A stretch of 64,000 nt of DNA from positions 498,205-562,204 of the forward strand of contig NZ_CH724108.1 of NCBI RefSeq assembly GCF_000153305.1, given 5' to 3'. Positions within the stretch are counted from its first letter, which is position 1, and each line of letters opens with the position of its first letter. This stretch comes from Oceanicola granulosus HTCC2516 (lineage in GTDB: Bacteria; Pseudomonadota; Alphaproteobacteria; Rhodobacterales; Rhodobacteraceae). Made by a program: the position numbers and the translations under genes. This document shows, in pieces, positions 1 through 9,015 of this stretch. The notes beneath the pieces were generated by a model, which saw nothing but the letters and a program-made list of their open reading frames with translations, was not told the origin of the DNA and searched no databases.

Positions 1-787
1 CGCGGTGGGCGCCGTCGGCGAGGCTGCGCACGAAGGCGAGGACGTCGTCGACGGGCTGGCCGGCGGCGATCTTCTCGACGATGGCCGAGCCGACGACCGC
101 GCCGTCGGCGACGCTGGCGATGGCTTCGGCCGACTCGGGCGTCTTGATGCCGAAGCCGACGATGACGGGGATGTCCGTCGCCGCCTTGATCCGCGCCACC
201 TCGGGGCCGACGTCGGTCGCCCGGGCGCTGGCGGCGCCGGTGATGCCGGTGATGGAGACGTAGTAGACGAAGCCCGACGTGTTCTGCAGCACCCGCGGCA
301 GGCGGGCGTCGTCGGTGGTCGGCGTGGCGAGGCGGATGAAGTTGAGACCGGCCGCCTGGGCGGGGATGCAGAGCTCGTCGTCCTCCTCGGGGGGCAGGTC
401 GACGATGATCAGCCCGTCGACGCCGGCCTCGCGCGCGTCGGCGAGGAAGCGGTCGACGCCGCGGCTGTAGATCGGGTTGTAGTAGCCCATCATCACCACC
501 GGCGTCGTGTCGTCGCTCTCGCGCAGGGCGCGCACCAGCTCGAGCGTCTTCTCCAGCGTCTGCCCGGCCTCGAGCGCGCGCTGCCCGGCGAGCTGGATCG
601 TGGCGCCGTCGGCCATCGGGTCGGTGAAGGGCAGGCCGAGCTCGATGATGTCGACGCCCGCGCCGGGCAGGCCGCGCACGATCTCGAGCGACGTCTCGTA
701 GGTGGGATCGCCCGCCATGACGTAGGCGACGAACGCCTTGCGGCCCTCGGCGCGGAGGCTTTCGAACTTGGCGTCGATGCGTGTCAT
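1..787 (-). CDS. trpA: tryptophan synthase alpha chain (3' end cut by window)
   Basis: TrpA cleaves indole-3-glycerol phosphate to indole and glyceraldehyde 3-phosphate and passes indole to TrpB; it acts in the cytoplasm as an alpha2-beta2 complex. The leftward reading begins [20 protein letters not shown] and contains the alpha-chain signature around [13 protein letters not shown]. The two catalytic acids of the family fall at Glu49 and Asp60. Near the C-terminal part the phosphate-binding GFGIKTPE and GAVVGSAIV segments are present. About 262 residues are visible, so only the last few of the usual 265-270 are missing. The start is the ATG at 785-787. trpB would be expected on the other side, outside the window. 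The ychF gene 2 kb away fits a neighbourhood I recall from Rhodobacteraceae. Confidence 0.96.
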   Translation of the reverse strand, partial: MTRIDAKFESLRAEGRKAFVAYVMAGDPTYETSLEIVRGLPGAGVDIIELGLPFTDPMADGATIQLAGQRALEAGQTLEKTLELVRALRESDDTTPVVMMGYYNPIYSRGVDRFLADAREAGVDGLIIVDLPPEEDDELCIPAQAAGLNFIRLATPTTDDARLPRVLQNTSGFVYYVSITGITGAASARATDVGPEVARIKAATDIPVIVGFGIKTPESAEAIASVADGAVVGSAIVEKIAAGQPVDDVLAFVRSLADGAHR

Positions 788-945
788 CTGGTGTCGTCCC
801 CCGGCCTGATCGGCGGTGGTGTGCGGCATGGCGGCGCGGAAATCAAGCGGCGCCGTGCCGCGGTGGCCGCCGGCCGGGTTGCGTTGCATCGCCGTCATTC
901 TTTGCGCATATGTCTGGCCGAAACAGGCGGATTTTGGAGGCGCCC

Positions 946-2166
946 ATGCGCATCGCGGTACTCGGCGGAGACGGTTTCGTGGGCTGGCCCACCTCGCTGC
1001 ACCTGTCCGATCTCGGACACGAGGTCACCATCGTCGACAACCTGTCGCGGCGCTGGATCGACACCGAGCTCGGCGTGCAGTCGCTGACGCCGATGGACTC
1101 GATCCAGGAGCGCTGCCGGATCTGGTATCAGGAGACCGGCAAGCGCATCAATTTCCACCTGCTCGACCTCGCCAAGGAGTACGAGCGGCTCAAGCAGTGG
1201 CTCGCCGAGACGAAGCCCGACGCCGTCATCCACTTCGCCGAGCAGCGCGCCGCGCCCTATTCGATGAAGAGCGACCGTCACAAGGTCTACACCGTCGACA
1301 ACAACGTCAACGCCACCCACAACCTGCTGACCGCGCTGGTGGAAACGGGCATCGACGCCCACCTCGTCCACCTCGGCACGATGGGCGTCTACGGCTATTC
1401 CAGCGTCGGCGCGGCGATCCCCGAGGGCTATCTCGACGTCGAGGTGGAGACGCTGTCGGGCGACAAGGCGCGCCAGGAGATCCTGTATCCGACGCGGCCC
1501 GGCTCGGTGTATCACATGACCAAGAGCCTCGATCAGATCCTGTTCCAGTTCTACGCCCAGAACGACGGGCTCAGGATCACCGACCTGCACCAGGGGATCG
1601 TCTGGGGCACCCACACCGACCAGACCCGCCGCCACGTGCAGCTGATCAACCGCTTCGACTACGACGGCGATTACGGCACCGTGCTCAACCGATTCCTGAT
1701 CCAGGCCGCCATCGACTACCCGCTCACCGTGCACGGCACCGGCGGCCAGACCCGGGCCTTCATCCACATCCAGGATTCGGTGCGCTGCGTCGAGCTGGCG
1801 CTGGCCAACGCGCCGGCGGCGGGCGATCGGGTCAAGATCTTCAACCAGATGACCGAGACCCACCGGGTCCGCGACCTGGCCGAGCTGGTGGCGTCCAAGA
1901 CCGGGGCCGAGGTCGCCTACCTGCCGAACCCGCGCAAGGAGGCCGCCGAGAACGAGCTGGTGGTGAAGAACGAGCAGTTTCTCGCGCTCGGGCTCGAGCC
2001 GACGACGCTGGCCGAGGGGCTGCTCGACGAGGTGGTCGAGGTGGCCCGCAGGTACGCGCACCGGATCGACCGCAAGCGGGTGCCGGCGGTGTCGGCGTGG
2101 ACGCGGGAAATCGCCAAATCGGTGGACACCGACCCGGAGGCGACGCGGCTGAAGCCGGCCTCCTGA
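946..2166 (+). CDS. sqdB: UDP-sulfoquinovose synthase (NAD-dependent epimerase family)
   Basis: Predicted to convert UDP-glucose and sulfite to UDP-sulfoquinovose, the head-group donor of the sulfolipid SQDG. The 406-residue protein opens with the Rossmann motif [21 protein letters not shown], in which GGDGFxGW is typical of SqdB rather than of general epimerases. It continues with the SqdB-like stretch [10 protein letters not shown] near residue 45. The catalytic YxxxK of the extended SDR family is seen as YHMTK. The ATG at 946 is chosen because TTTTGGAGG lies just upstream and the Rossmann motif starts immediately; an in-frame upstream extension has no homology. It is divergent from trpA, and no sqdA, sqdC or sqdD is adjacent. 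SQDG occurs in phototrophs but also in non-photosynthetic rhizobia and relatives, so it does not prove photosynthesis. Confidence 0.93.
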   Translation: MRIAVLGGDGFVGWPTSLHLSDLGHEVTIVDNLSRRWIDTELGVQSLTPMDSIQERCRIWYQETGKRINFHLLDLAKEYERLKQWLAETKPDAVIHFAEQRAAPYSMKSDRHKVYTVDNNVNATHNLLTALVETGIDAHLVHLGTMGVYGYSSVGAAIPEGYLDVEVETLSGDKARQEILYPTRPGSVYHMTKSLDQILFQFYAQNDGLRITDLHQGIVWGTHTDQTRRHVQLINRFDYDGDYGTVLNRFLIQAAIDYPLTVHGTGGQTRAFIHIQDSVRCVELALANAPAAGDRVKIFNQMTETHRVRDLAELVASKTGAEVAYLPNPRKEAAENELVVKNEQFLALGLEPTTLAEGLLDEVVEVARRYAHRIDRKRVPAVSAWTREIAKSVDTDPEATRLKPAS

Positions 2167-2168
2167 GC

Positions 2169-2190
2169 GAGGGCCGGCCCGCGCGCCCTC
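2169..2190. terminator. possible hairpin terminator between convergent sqdB and VOC gene
   Basis: GAGGGC and GCCCTC form a 6-bp inverted repeat around a 10-base GC-rich loop between the two convergent stop codons. There is no clear T run, so activity is uncertain. Confidence 0.3.
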
Positions 2191-2608
2191 AGGCGGGCTG
2201 GTCGGGCTTCTGGGCGATCATCCAGCGGACGCCGAACCGGTCGGTCATGGTGCCGAAGAGCGGTGCCCAGAAGGTCGGCTCGAGCGGCATCCGGATGTCG
2301 GCCCCCTCCGACAGCGCGTCCCAGACCCGCCTGGTCTCGGCCTCGTCGTCGAGCTCGACGTGGATGTTGACGCCGTTCATCGCCGGGGTCTCGCCCGAGG
2401 GGTCGTCACTGCCGTAGAGCCAGCCCTCGCCGATCCTGACGGCGCCATGCATGACCGCGTCGGTCGGCATGTTCGGCATCTGCGCGCGGGTCTCGTCGGG
2501 CATGTCGGCGAAGTTCATGAACTCGGGCGGGGCGCCGAAGGTCTGCCCGTACCGCTCGAAGGCGGGACGGCACTGGTCCTTGAAGAACACGTAGGGAATG
2601 GGGTGCAT
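2189..2608 (-). CDS. VOC family protein (PhnB/glyoxalase-like)
   Basis: A 139-residue protein of the vicinal-oxygen-chelate superfamily, PhnB-like branch. The N-terminus MHPIPYVFFKDQCRPAFERY matches the first beta strand and helix of this branch, where an FYxxAFG-like helix follows the first strand. The middle carries the usual VNIHVELDDEAE strand-helix and the end has FGTMTDRFGVRWMIAQ, the closing D-(P/R)FG-hxW-xh motif. Members of this branch often lack known substrates, so I assign fold but not function. The ATG at 2606-2608 is preceded by AAGGAGAC at a good distance. It stands alone, convergent with sqdB and divergent from ychF. Confidence 0.88.
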   Translation of the reverse strand: MHPIPYVFFKDQCRPAFERYGQTFGAPPEFMNFADMPDETRAQMPNMPTDAVMHGAVRIGEGWLYGSDDPSGETPAMNGVNIHVELDDEAETRRVWDALSEGADIRMPLEPTFWAPLFGTMTDRFGVRWMIAQKPDQPA

Positions 2609-2721
2609 GGGGCCGTCTCCTTGTCGTGGATGAGTCGCAGCTGCAGCATAGCACGGGCGCGGTTGCGGCGGGCCGAGGAAGCGCCTAGACACCCAGCGTT
2701 CGAGACAGAAGGGTGCGGATC

Positions 2722-3819
2722 ATGGGCTTTCGAATGGGGATCGTCGGGCTGCCGAACGTGGGCAAGTCGACGCTGTTCAACGCGCTGACGCGGACCGCCG
2801 CGGCGCAGGCCGCGAACTTCCCGTTCTGCACGATCGAGCCCAACGTGGGCGAGGTCGCCGTGCCCGACGCGCGGCTCGACAGGCTCGCGGCGATCGCCCA
2901 GTCCAAGCAGATCATCCCGACGCGCATGACCTTCGTCGACATCGCCGGGCTCGTGAAGGGCGCGAGCAAGGGCGAGGGGCTCGGCAACCAGTTCCTCGCC
3001 AACATCCGCGAGGTCGACGCCATCGCCCACGTGCTGCGCTGCTTCGAGGACGGCGACGTCACCCACGTCGAGGGCCGGGTCGACCCGGTCGCCGACGCCC
3101 AGACCATCGAGACCGAGCTGATGCTGGCCGACCTCGAGAGCATCGAGCGGCGGCTGCAGAACATCGTGCGCAAGGTGCGCGGCGGCGACAAGGAGGCGGT
3201 CCAGCAGGAGCGGCTGCTGAAGGCGGCGCAGGCGGTGCTGGAGGACGGCCGGCCGGCGCGGGTCGTCGAGGTCGACGACGAGGACCAGAAGGCCTGGAAG
3301 ATGCTGCAGCTGCTGAGCACGAAGCCCGTGCTCTATGTCTGCAACGTCGAGGAAGAGGCGGCGGGGACGGGCAACGCCCTGTCGGCCGAGGTCGCCGAGA
3401 TGGCGGCGGCGCAAGGCAATTCCTCGGTGGTCATCTCGGCCAAGATCGAGGAGGAGATCAGCCAGCTCGAGGCGGAGGAGGCGGAGATGTTCCTCTCCGA
3501 GATGGGGCTCGAGGAGCCGGGGCTCGACCGGCTGATCCGCGCCGGCTACGAGCTGCTGCACCTGCAGACGTACTTCACCGTCGGCCCCAAGGAAGCGCGC
3601 GCCTGGACGATCCGCGAGGGCACCGCGGCGCCGCAGGCCGCCGGCGTGATCCACGGCGACTTCGAGAAGGGCTTCATCCGCGCCGAGACCATCGCCTACG
3701 ACGATTTCGTCGCGCTGGGCGGCGAGCAGCCGGCCAAGGAGGCGGGGAAGATGCGCGCCGAGGGCAAGGGCTACGTCGTCAAGGACGGCGACGTGCTGCA
3801 TTTCCTCTTCAACACCTGA
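2722..3819 (+). CDS. ychF: redox-regulated ATPase/GTPase YchF (OLA1 family)
   Basis: A universally conserved P-loop protein that binds ribosomes and hydrolyses ATP. The start MGFRMGIVGLPNVGKST carries the Walker A/G1 loop at residues 8-16. The G3 region DIAGLVKGASKGEGLGNQFL is typical of the family. The G4 motif is altered to CNVEEE (NxxE instead of NKxD), which is the known basis of the family's ATP preference. A coiled-coil insertion is followed by a C-terminal TGS domain ending VVKDGDVLHFLFN. Length is 365 residues against 363 in Escherichia coli. A GTG at 2713 is in frame, but the ATG at 2722 gives the canonical MGF start. A weak hairpin (GGCAC/GTGCC, 3852-3867) follows the gene. Confidence 0.97.
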   Translation: MGFRMGIVGLPNVGKSTLFNALTRTAAAQAANFPFCTIEPNVGEVAVPDARLDRLAAIAQSKQIIPTRMTFVDIAGLVKGASKGEGLGNQFLANIREVDAIAHVLRCFEDGDVTHVEGRVDPVADAQTIETELMLADLESIERRLQNIVRKVRGGDKEAVQQERLLKAAQAVLEDGRPARVVEVDDEDQKAWKMLQLLSTKPVLYVCNVEEEAAGTGNALSAEVAEMAAAQGNSSVVISAKIEEEISQLEAEEAEMFLSEMGLEEPGLDRLIRAGYELLHLQTYFTVGPKEARAWTIREGTAAPQAAGVIHGDFEKGFIRAETIAYDDFVALGGEQPAKEAGKMRAEGKGYVVKDGDVLHFLFNT

Positions 3820-3896
3820 CGCCTCAACGCTTTGGCAACGTCTTCGCGGTAGGCACGGTGGTGTGCCGGCTGCGAAGGAGGTGTGGCGATGGGTTG

Positions 3897-6800
3897 TTAG
3901 ATATTCTTCAGGCCGATCGGTCCGGATTCGCCCTCGGGCAAGGCGCGCAGGCTGCCGAACAGGTGGGTGACCTCGCCGCTCTGCGCGGTGCGCACCTGCG
4001 CGTGGATCTCGCATAGCAGATCGAGCCCCTCCGGCCCGTCGAGCCGGGCGCGCGCGGCGACGGGCAGGGCGTCTCGCTCGGCTTTCGCCAGCAGGCCGGC
4101 GACCATCTCGCGCTCGTCGGGGTGCAGGCGCTCGGTCAGTGCGTTCAGCGAGGCCGGCGTCGCGTCGTCGACGCCCAGCAGGCGGCGCAGGCCGTCGCTC
4201 CAGCGGCTCTCGCCGTTGGCGGTGTCGTGGATGAAGTGGCCGAACTCCAGCCGGTCCTCCAGCGCGGCCTGCTCGCGGCCAAGCAGCTCCGCCCGGATCA
4301 ACGGCGCCGTCTCGCGGAACACGCCCACCATGTAGGCCGGCTCGCCGTGACGGTCGCGCACCAGCGCCCCCGACGCCTCGACATGCGCGACCCGCCCGTC
4401 CTTGCGCAACAAGCGCGCCTCGTAGCTGAAGGGAGTCCCGTCCTGCAGGCAGGCATCGAACATCTCCGCCACCCGCGGCGCATCGTCGGGATGGTAGGAG
4501 CCGATGGTCTCGCTGAGCCCCGGCTCGCTGTCGCCGTGCCCGAGGCCGTAGATCTCCGCCACCCGCCCCGACCAGGCGAAGCGGCCGGTGCGCAGGTTGT
4601 AGCGCCAGTGGCTGGCGCCCGACATGTCGCGGATCAGGTCGGAGAGCGCGTCGAAGGTCAGCATGTCGACTTCGACCACGGTGATCATCTGCCCCATCAG
4701 CTGGCCGAGGCTGTCGGTATAGGGCGTGAAGGTGATCGCGTAGGCGATGCCGCCGCTCTCGAGCGAGAGCGTGCGCGGCGTGCGCAGCTTGAAGACCTCG
4801 CTGGCGATCTTGGTCAGCGACGGGAACTCCGGCGGCAGGGCGCATTGCGACAGGTGGAAGCCGGTGGTGGGCAGCCGTCCGATATCGAACATCTGCAGCG
4901 CCCGGTCCGACGCGCGGCGGACGATCAGCGCCTGGTCGACGACGACCACCACGTAGGGCGAGGCACACAGGATCGCCGCGAGCTCGGTCGACACCCGCTG
5001 CAGCTCCGCGGCGTTGACCTGCATCTCCTCGTTGACGGTGATCAGCTCCTCGTTCGTCGCCTGCAGCTCCTCGTTCGAGGTCTCCAGCTCCTCGTTGGTG
5101 GCCTGCATCTCCTCGTTCGTCGATTGCATCTCCTCGTTGACCGACTGCAGCTCCTCGTTGGAGGTCTGCAGCTCCTCCACCGTCTGCTGCAGCGCCTCGC
5201 GCGTCGAGCGCATCTCCGCCTCGATCCGCGACACGTAGGCGGTGCGCTCGTCGGCGCTGAGGCTCTCGATGTCGGTGCGCTCCGACCGCTCGAGCCGGGT
5301 GTGGATCGCGAACAGGCAATGGTCCTCGCCCCCCGACGGGCTGGCGACGGGGAAGCAGAGCAGCCGCGCCCGGTTCGCCCCCACCGTCTCGAAGTCGTGC
5401 CAGCGCCCGGGCCGCATCTCCCGCGTCTTGAGCGCGATCGCCATCAGGCTCGTCGCCTCGTCGCGGATCGTCGCGCTGAGCAGGCGGAGGTTGAGCGACA
5501 GCGCGCTCTGCTCCGTCACCTGGATGAAGCGCGAGATGTCCCCGAAGACCCGCACGATGTCGCCGTTCTTCGTCGCCAGGAACCCGTTCGGCGCGACCGA
5601 GCGGGCGAGCGCGTCGAACATCGTGCCCTCGTCCTGCGCCTTCACGTCGCGCGGGTCGGCGGCGCGCGCGAGCGCGGACTGCCCGCCGCCCGACCCGAGC
5701 GAGCCGAAGCTCGGCCGCTGTCCGCTGCGCCGCTTGCCGTAGATCTTGTCCGCCCTCGCGCGCGCCTCGAACCAGGTGTCGAGGTTGCCCACGCTCTCGG
5801 CGGTGCCGAGGAACAGCAGCCCGTCGGGCGCGAGCGCGTAGAGGATGCGATTGAGCACGCGCTCCTGCAGGCTCGCGTTGAAGTAGATCAGCACGTTGCG
5901 CAGGCTGACGAGGTCGACCTTGATGAACGGCGGGTCCTGGAAGATGTTGTGCTTGGAAAACAGCGTCACCGCGCGCAGCTCGCTGCTCACGGTCAGCTCC
6001 GAGCCCGAGATCACGAAGTACTTCTCCAGGTACTCGCGCGGCACGTCCTGGACCACCGAGATCGGGTAGACCCCGCGCCGGCCGACCTCGAGCGCCCGCT
6101 CGTCGATGTCGGTGGCGAAGATCTGCAGCTTGTTCTTCTGCAGGCTCGCGGGCCCCCCGAGCGCCTCGGCGACGAGGATCGCGATCGAGTAGGCCTCCTC
6201 GCCGGTGGCGCAGCCCGCCACCCAGATCCGCAGCTGCGGCGCCTCGCGCCCCCCGATCAGCCGCTCGATCTCGCGCCGGAGCTGGCGGAATTGCTCCGGG
6301 TCGCGGAAGAAGCGGGTGACGGAGATCAGCAGGTCGCGGTGCAGCGCGTCGACCTCCTGCTCGGAGGCGCGGCAATGATCGACGTACTTCTCGTAGTCGT
6401 CGATCCCCAGCGCAGCCATGCGGCGCGTGATCCGCCGGCTGATCGTCGTCTCCTTGTACTCGCGGAAGTCGACGCGGGTGCGCGCGTGCAGGATCTGCAG
6501 CAGGTCGGCGATCTTCGAGGGCTCCTCGTTGAGCCGGCGCAGCGAGTCGAAGTCGCGCGGCGAGGCGAGGATCTTGTCGAGATGCTGGCCGATCTGCTCC
6601 GGCGTCAGCGTCAGGTCGACGCAACCGGTCTCGATCGCCGAGGCGGGCATGCCGTTGTACTTCGCGCTCGCCGGGTCCTGCGCGATGGTGATGCCGCCCG
6701 CCTCGCGGATCGCCTGCACGCCGTAGCTGCCGTCGCTGCCGGTCCCCGACAGCACGATCCCGACGCACTTGTCGCCGCACTCGGCCGCGAGGCTCTTGAA

Positions 6801-7184
6801 CAGCCGGTCGGCCGACGGCTTGGGCGCGGCCGGGTGCCCCGACGGCTCGCTCAGCCGCAGCCGCCCGTCCTCGAACGTCACGTCGGAGTTGGGCGGGGTG
6901 ACGTAGATCGTGTCGCCGAGAGGCTCGGTGTCGTCGCGCAGCTCGGCGACGGGCAGGTCCGTCTCGTGGGCGATCAGCGTCGACAGCAGGCTCTTGTGCG
7001 TCGGCGACATGTGCTGGGCGATGACGTAGACGGCGTTGGCGCTTTTGGGAATGTTCTGCATCAGCAGCGACGCCGCCTCGAGCCCGCCGGCCGATGCCGC
7101 GATCCCGACGAAACGCAGCGGAGGCGTCTGCGCGTCTGCGTCGCTGTCTCTCACCGAAACGACATCCGGTCTACTCTTCCCCAC
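3897..7184 (-). CDS. CheB-CheR-PAS fusion protein (chemotaxis-type methylesterase/methyltransferase hybrid)
   Basis: A 1095-residue fusion. Residues 25-205 are a CheB methylesterase domain with the SAGGLEA loop (Ser31), QHMSP (His58) and [11 protein letters not shown] (Asp151) triad. Residues 220-490 are a CheR methyltransferase with [10 protein letters not shown], the SAM-binding [12 protein letters not shown] near 322-333 and [16 protein letters not shown]-like segment (520-640) is followed by a heptad-repeat coiled coil (655-735), then two or three more PAS domains, the clearest being [16 protein letters not shown] onward with YMVGVFRE at its end. The protein stops after the last PAS: there is no CheB receiver domain, no His-kinase core and no GGDEF/EAL. 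The start is a GTG at 7182-7184; no strong Shine-Dalgarno is visible. No che genes or receptors are nearby. Its targets are unknown; related fusions are usually linked to non-motility signalling. Confidence 0.92.
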   Translation of the reverse strand: MGKSRPDVVSVRDSDADAQTPPLRFVGIAASAGGLEAASLLMQNIPKSANAVYVIAQHMSPTHKSLLSTLIAHETDLPVAELRDDTEPLGDTIYVTPPNSDVTFEDGRLRLSEPSGHPAAPKPSADRLFKSLAAECGDKCVGIVLSGTGSDGSYGVQAIREAGGITIAQDPASAKYNGMPASAIETGCVDLTLTPEQIGQHLDKILASPRDFDSLRRLNEEPSKIADLLQILHARTRVDFREYKETTISRRITRRMAALGIDDYEKYVDHCRASEQEVDALHRDLLISVTRFFRDPEQFRQLRREIERLIGGREAPQLRIWVAGCATGEEAYSIAILVAEALGGPASLQKNKLQIFATDIDERALEVGRRGVYPISVVQDVPREYLEKYFVISGSELTVSSELRAVTLFSKHNIFQDPPFIKVDLVSLRNVLIYFNASLQERVLNRILYALAPDGLLFLGTAESVGNLDTWFEARARADKIYGKRRSGQRPSFGSLGSGGGQSALARAADPRDVKAQDEGTMFDALARSVAPNGFLATKNGDIVRVFGDISRFIQVTEQSALSLNLRLLSATIRDEATSLMAIALKTREMRPGRWHDFETVGANRARLLCFPVASPSGGEDHCLFAIHTRLERSERTDIESLSADERTAYVSRIEAEMRSTREALQQTVEELQTSNEELQSVNEEMQSTNEEMQATNEELETSNEELQATNEELITVNEEMQVNAAELQRVSTELAAILCASPYVVVVVDQALIVRRASDRALQMFDIGRLPTTGFHLSQCALPPEFPSLTKIASEVFKLRTPRTLSLESGGIAYAITFTPYTDSLGQLMGQMITVVEVDMLTFDALSDLIRDMSGASHWRYNLRTGRFAWSGRVAEIYGLGHGDSEPGLSETIGSYHPDDAPRVAEMFDACLQDGTPFSYEARLLRKDGRVAHVEASGALVRDRHGEPAYMVGVFRETAPLIRAELLGREQAALEDRLEFGHFIHDTANGESRWSDGLRRLLGVDDATPASLNALTERLHPDEREMVAGLLAKAERDALPVAARARLDGPEGLDLLCEIHAQVRTAQSGEVTHLFGSLRALPEGESGPIGLKNI
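5019..5174 (-). repeat. 21-bp-period coding repeat (heptad coiled coil)
   Basis: Within the CheB-CheR-PAS gene, residues 671-722 consist of seven to eight tandem heptads of the form EELQxxN or EEMQxxN. At DNA level this gives a repeat of the CTCCTCGTT core about every 21 bp on the plus strand. It predicts a long parallel coiled coil between the first and second PAS regions. Such a tract can expand or contract by slippage. Confidence 0.85.
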
Positions 7185-7333
7185 AACCTGTCGTTGCGAG
7201 CCTAGACCGTCGGACCGCAGGGGGGAAGGGGGCGAAAAGCGGAAACCGGCGTTGCTCCGGCGCGGCGGCGCGGCGTTAACGGAATCTCAACCAATGGGCG
7301 GCCTAATGATGCGCGGTGGGATCGGAGGCAGAT

Positions 7334-8017
7334 ATGGACAAGGTCGCGGATCGTGGCCTGAAGCCGACGTTCAGCAGCCTGGCGCTGACGTTCGAGCCGG
7401 ATGGCGGGGAATTCAACCTACAGGCCGTCACGGTGGCCGAGGGCGATGCCCGCATCGCCATCACCTTCGCCGACGCGCGCCCCCTCGCGGGCACGCTGCG
7501 CGACCATCCCGCCCGCGCGATGCGCCGGCTGCTGCTGCGCGCCGAGCAGCCGACCGGCATCTGGAGCTTCCCAGACGAGCGGGTCGTGCTGCGCGAGCTG
7601 ATCCTGTCGGAGCCGCGCCTGATCGTCTCGCGCCGCAGCACGGGCGCCAGCCTCTACGTGCTGCGGTTCCAACGCTTCTTCGGCCAGCTGCTCGGCCTGT
7701 TCGACCCGGCCGCCAGCATCGCCAACCCGCTGCGCGTCCAGCTCGACGAACTCGCCTTCCGCACCATCGAGAGCGCCATGCTGCCGCTCTTCAACATCGC
7801 CGAACATCTCGAGCGCGGCGAGACGGGCGTGCTGCCGGAGGAGGCACTGCAGGAGCTCCTGCAACAGCTGCGCACCCGCATCGACAACCTGCACCTGCAC
7901 TACCTCGTCCTCAGCCAGGCCCTCGCCCACGGCCGCCCCGCCGCCTCCGCTAGGCTCAGCCAGGACCTCATGGACCTGGTCGAACCCGACGCCCCCGAGC
8001 CCGAGACGACGACGTGA
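7334..8017 (+). CDS. uncharacterised 227-residue cytoplasmic protein
   Basis: I do not recognise this family. The predicted protein (MDKVADRGLKPTFSSLALTF...) has no signal peptide and no membrane segment. It alternates amphipathic strands and helices, and has a leucine-rich helical C-terminal half (EEALQELLQQLRTRIDN) that may mediate oligomerisation. The tail is acidic and proline-rich. The ATG at 7334 is chosen because GGAGG (7324-7328) precedes it by five bases; a GTG at 7316 is a weaker alternative. It is divergent from the CheB-CheR-PAS gene across a 149-bp spacer, so a joint signalling role is possible but unproven. Confidence 0.72.
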   Translation: MDKVADRGLKPTFSSLALTFEPDGGEFNLQAVTVAEGDARIAITFADARPLAGTLRDHPARAMRRLLLRAEQPTGIWSFPDERVVLRELILSEPRLIVSRRSTGASLYVLRFQRFFGQLLGLFDPAASIANPLRVQLDELAFRTIESAMLPLFNIAEHLERGETGVLPEEALQELLQQLRTRIDNLHLHYLVLSQALAHGRPAASARLSQDLMDLVEPDAPEPETTT

Positions 8018-8048
8018 CGCCAACGCGCCGCAGCGGTCAACAAAGCCC

Positions 8049-8077
8049 TTGTGCCAGTGGGGGCCAGCCGATAGGAC
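8049..8077 (+). promoter_or_regulatory. candidate promoter for tRNA-Ser
   Basis: TTGTGC (8049-8054) and TAGGAC (8072-8077) are spaced by 17 bp and end 7 bp before the mature tRNA. The match to sigma-70 consensus is modest. Confidence 0.3.
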
Positions 8078-8084
8078 CGTCCGC

Positions 8085-8174
8085 GGAGACGTGGCCGAGT
8101 GGTCGAAGGCGCTCCCCTGCTAAGGGAGTAGGCGGGAAACCGTCTCGAGGGTTCGAATCCCTTCGTCTCCGCCA
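8085..8174 (+). tRNA. tRNA-Ser(GCT), with encoded CCA
   Basis: The acceptor arms GGAGACG and CGTCTCC pair fully and are followed by discriminator G and encoded CCA. The anticodon arm is CTCCC-CTGCTAA-GGGAG with anticodon GCT, reading AGC/AGU serine codons. There is a long variable arm as expected for a class II tRNA, and the T loop is TTCGAAT. Total length is 90 nt including CCA. Confidence 0.97.
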
Positions 8175-8267
8175 TCACCGCCCATCGCCGGAAGATCAGC
8201 GACGCCCGAGCCGCCGCCCGCCGGCCGCCGCCCGCCGGTGCCGCAGGCGGCGAGGTTCCCCGGCGGC

Positions 8268-8996
8268 TCAGATGTCGAAGGCGGAGGGCAGCACGACCAT
8301 GTCGCGGATGGTGACGTTGCGCGGGCGCGACAGGGCGAAGACGACCGCGTCGGCCACCTCGGAGGGCTCGATCAGCGCGCCCTCGTCCTTCGCCCTCTGC
8401 AGCCGCTCGGCGGGCCAGTCGGCGAGCAGCGCCGAGACCACGGGGCCGGGCGACACCTGGCCGACGCGGATGCCCTTGCCGAGGAGCTGGCGGCGCATGG
8501 TCTGCACGAAGCAGGTGATCGCCCATTTCGAGCCCGAGTAGACCGGCTCCCACGGGATCGCCGCGTGGCCGGCGACGGAGCAGGTCACCATGATGTCGCC
8601 GCTGCCGCGCGCGCTCATGTGGGGGATCACGGCGTGGACGTTCTTCATCACGGCGTTGACGTTGAGGTTGAGCATCCGGTCGATGGTCGCCGGGTCGGTC
8701 TCGGCGAGGTCGCCGCCGATGTAGGTGCCGGCGTTGCAATGCAGGATGTCGATGCGGCCGGCCTTGTCGAGGATCTCGGGGACCATCGCGTCGCAGCTGT
8801 CGCGGTCGAGCAGGTCGGTCACCTGGGCGATGCAGCGCGCCCCGTGGCGCTCGCTCAGCGCGCCGAGGGCGTCGGCGTCGCGGTCGACGAGCACCACCTT
8901 AGCGCCCTGGGCGAGCAGCGCCTCGGCGGTGGCGAGGCCGATGCCCGAGGCGCCGCCGGTGATCGCGGCGACCTTGCCGTCGAATGTCTGGGCCAT
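8268..8996 (-). CDS. short-chain dehydrogenase/reductase (ribitol/polyol dehydrogenase-like)
   Basis: A 242-residue classical SDR with the NAD(P) motif TGGASGIG near residue 14, the VDRDAD acidic end of strand 2 that favours NAD, the structural motif CNAGTY (variant of NNAG), and the catalytic set Ser in VTCSVAG plus YSGSK. The sequence resembles ribitol or other sugar-alcohol dehydrogenases. It is the last gene of a leftward operon with a second SDR, a GatZ-like protein, a PfkB kinase and a SorC regulator, so it probably oxidises a polyol or ketose intermediate. The exact substrate cannot be read from sequence. The ATG at 8994-8996 follows AAGGACATCTGCAC. The gene is 19 bp from its upstream neighbour. 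Confidence 0.9.
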   Translation of the reverse strand: MAQTFDGKVAAITGGASGIGLATAEALLAQGAKVVLVDRDADALGALSERHGARCIAQVTDLLDRDSCDAMVPEILDKAGRIDILHCNAGTYIGGDLAETDPATIDRMLNLNVNAVMKNVHAVIPHMSARGSGDIMVTCSVAGHAAIPWEPVYSGSKWAITCFVQTMRRQLLGKGIRVGQVSPGPVVSALLADWPAERLQRAKDEGALIEPSEVADAVVFALSRPRNVTIRDMVVLPSAFDI

Positions 8997-9015
8997 GTGC
9001 AGATGTCCTTGTCGC

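Noticed and set aside
946-2166. Sulfolipid gene as evidence for a photosynthesis cluster
   Set aside because: No puf, bch or crt genes are in the window, and sqdB also occurs in non-phototrophs.
3889-3900. A perfect AAGGAGG followed by ATG-GGT-TGT-TAG after ychF
   Set aside because: A three-codon frame has no testable product; it overlaps the stop of the convergent gene and is probably chance.
5019-5174. Tandem repeat read as a possible CRISPR or minisatellite
   Set aside because: The 21-bp period is in frame and encodes heptads of a coiled coil; there are no spacers.
2515-6780. Very long open reading frame on the minus strand spanning ychF and the chemotaxis fusion gene
   Set aside because: It is Arg/Ala/Gly-rich nonsense in the wrong frame; strong protein motifs are in the ychF and CheB-CheR frames. 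Long spurious frames are expected at this GC content.
4122-7205. Plus-strand 1027-codon reading frame opposite the chemotaxis fusion gene
   Set aside because: Its composition is the antisense echo of a GC-rich gene, with no family motif.
8085-8174. tRNA-Ser as an integration site for a genomic island
   Set aside because: No integrase, no repeated tRNA 3' end and no composition change were seen on either side.
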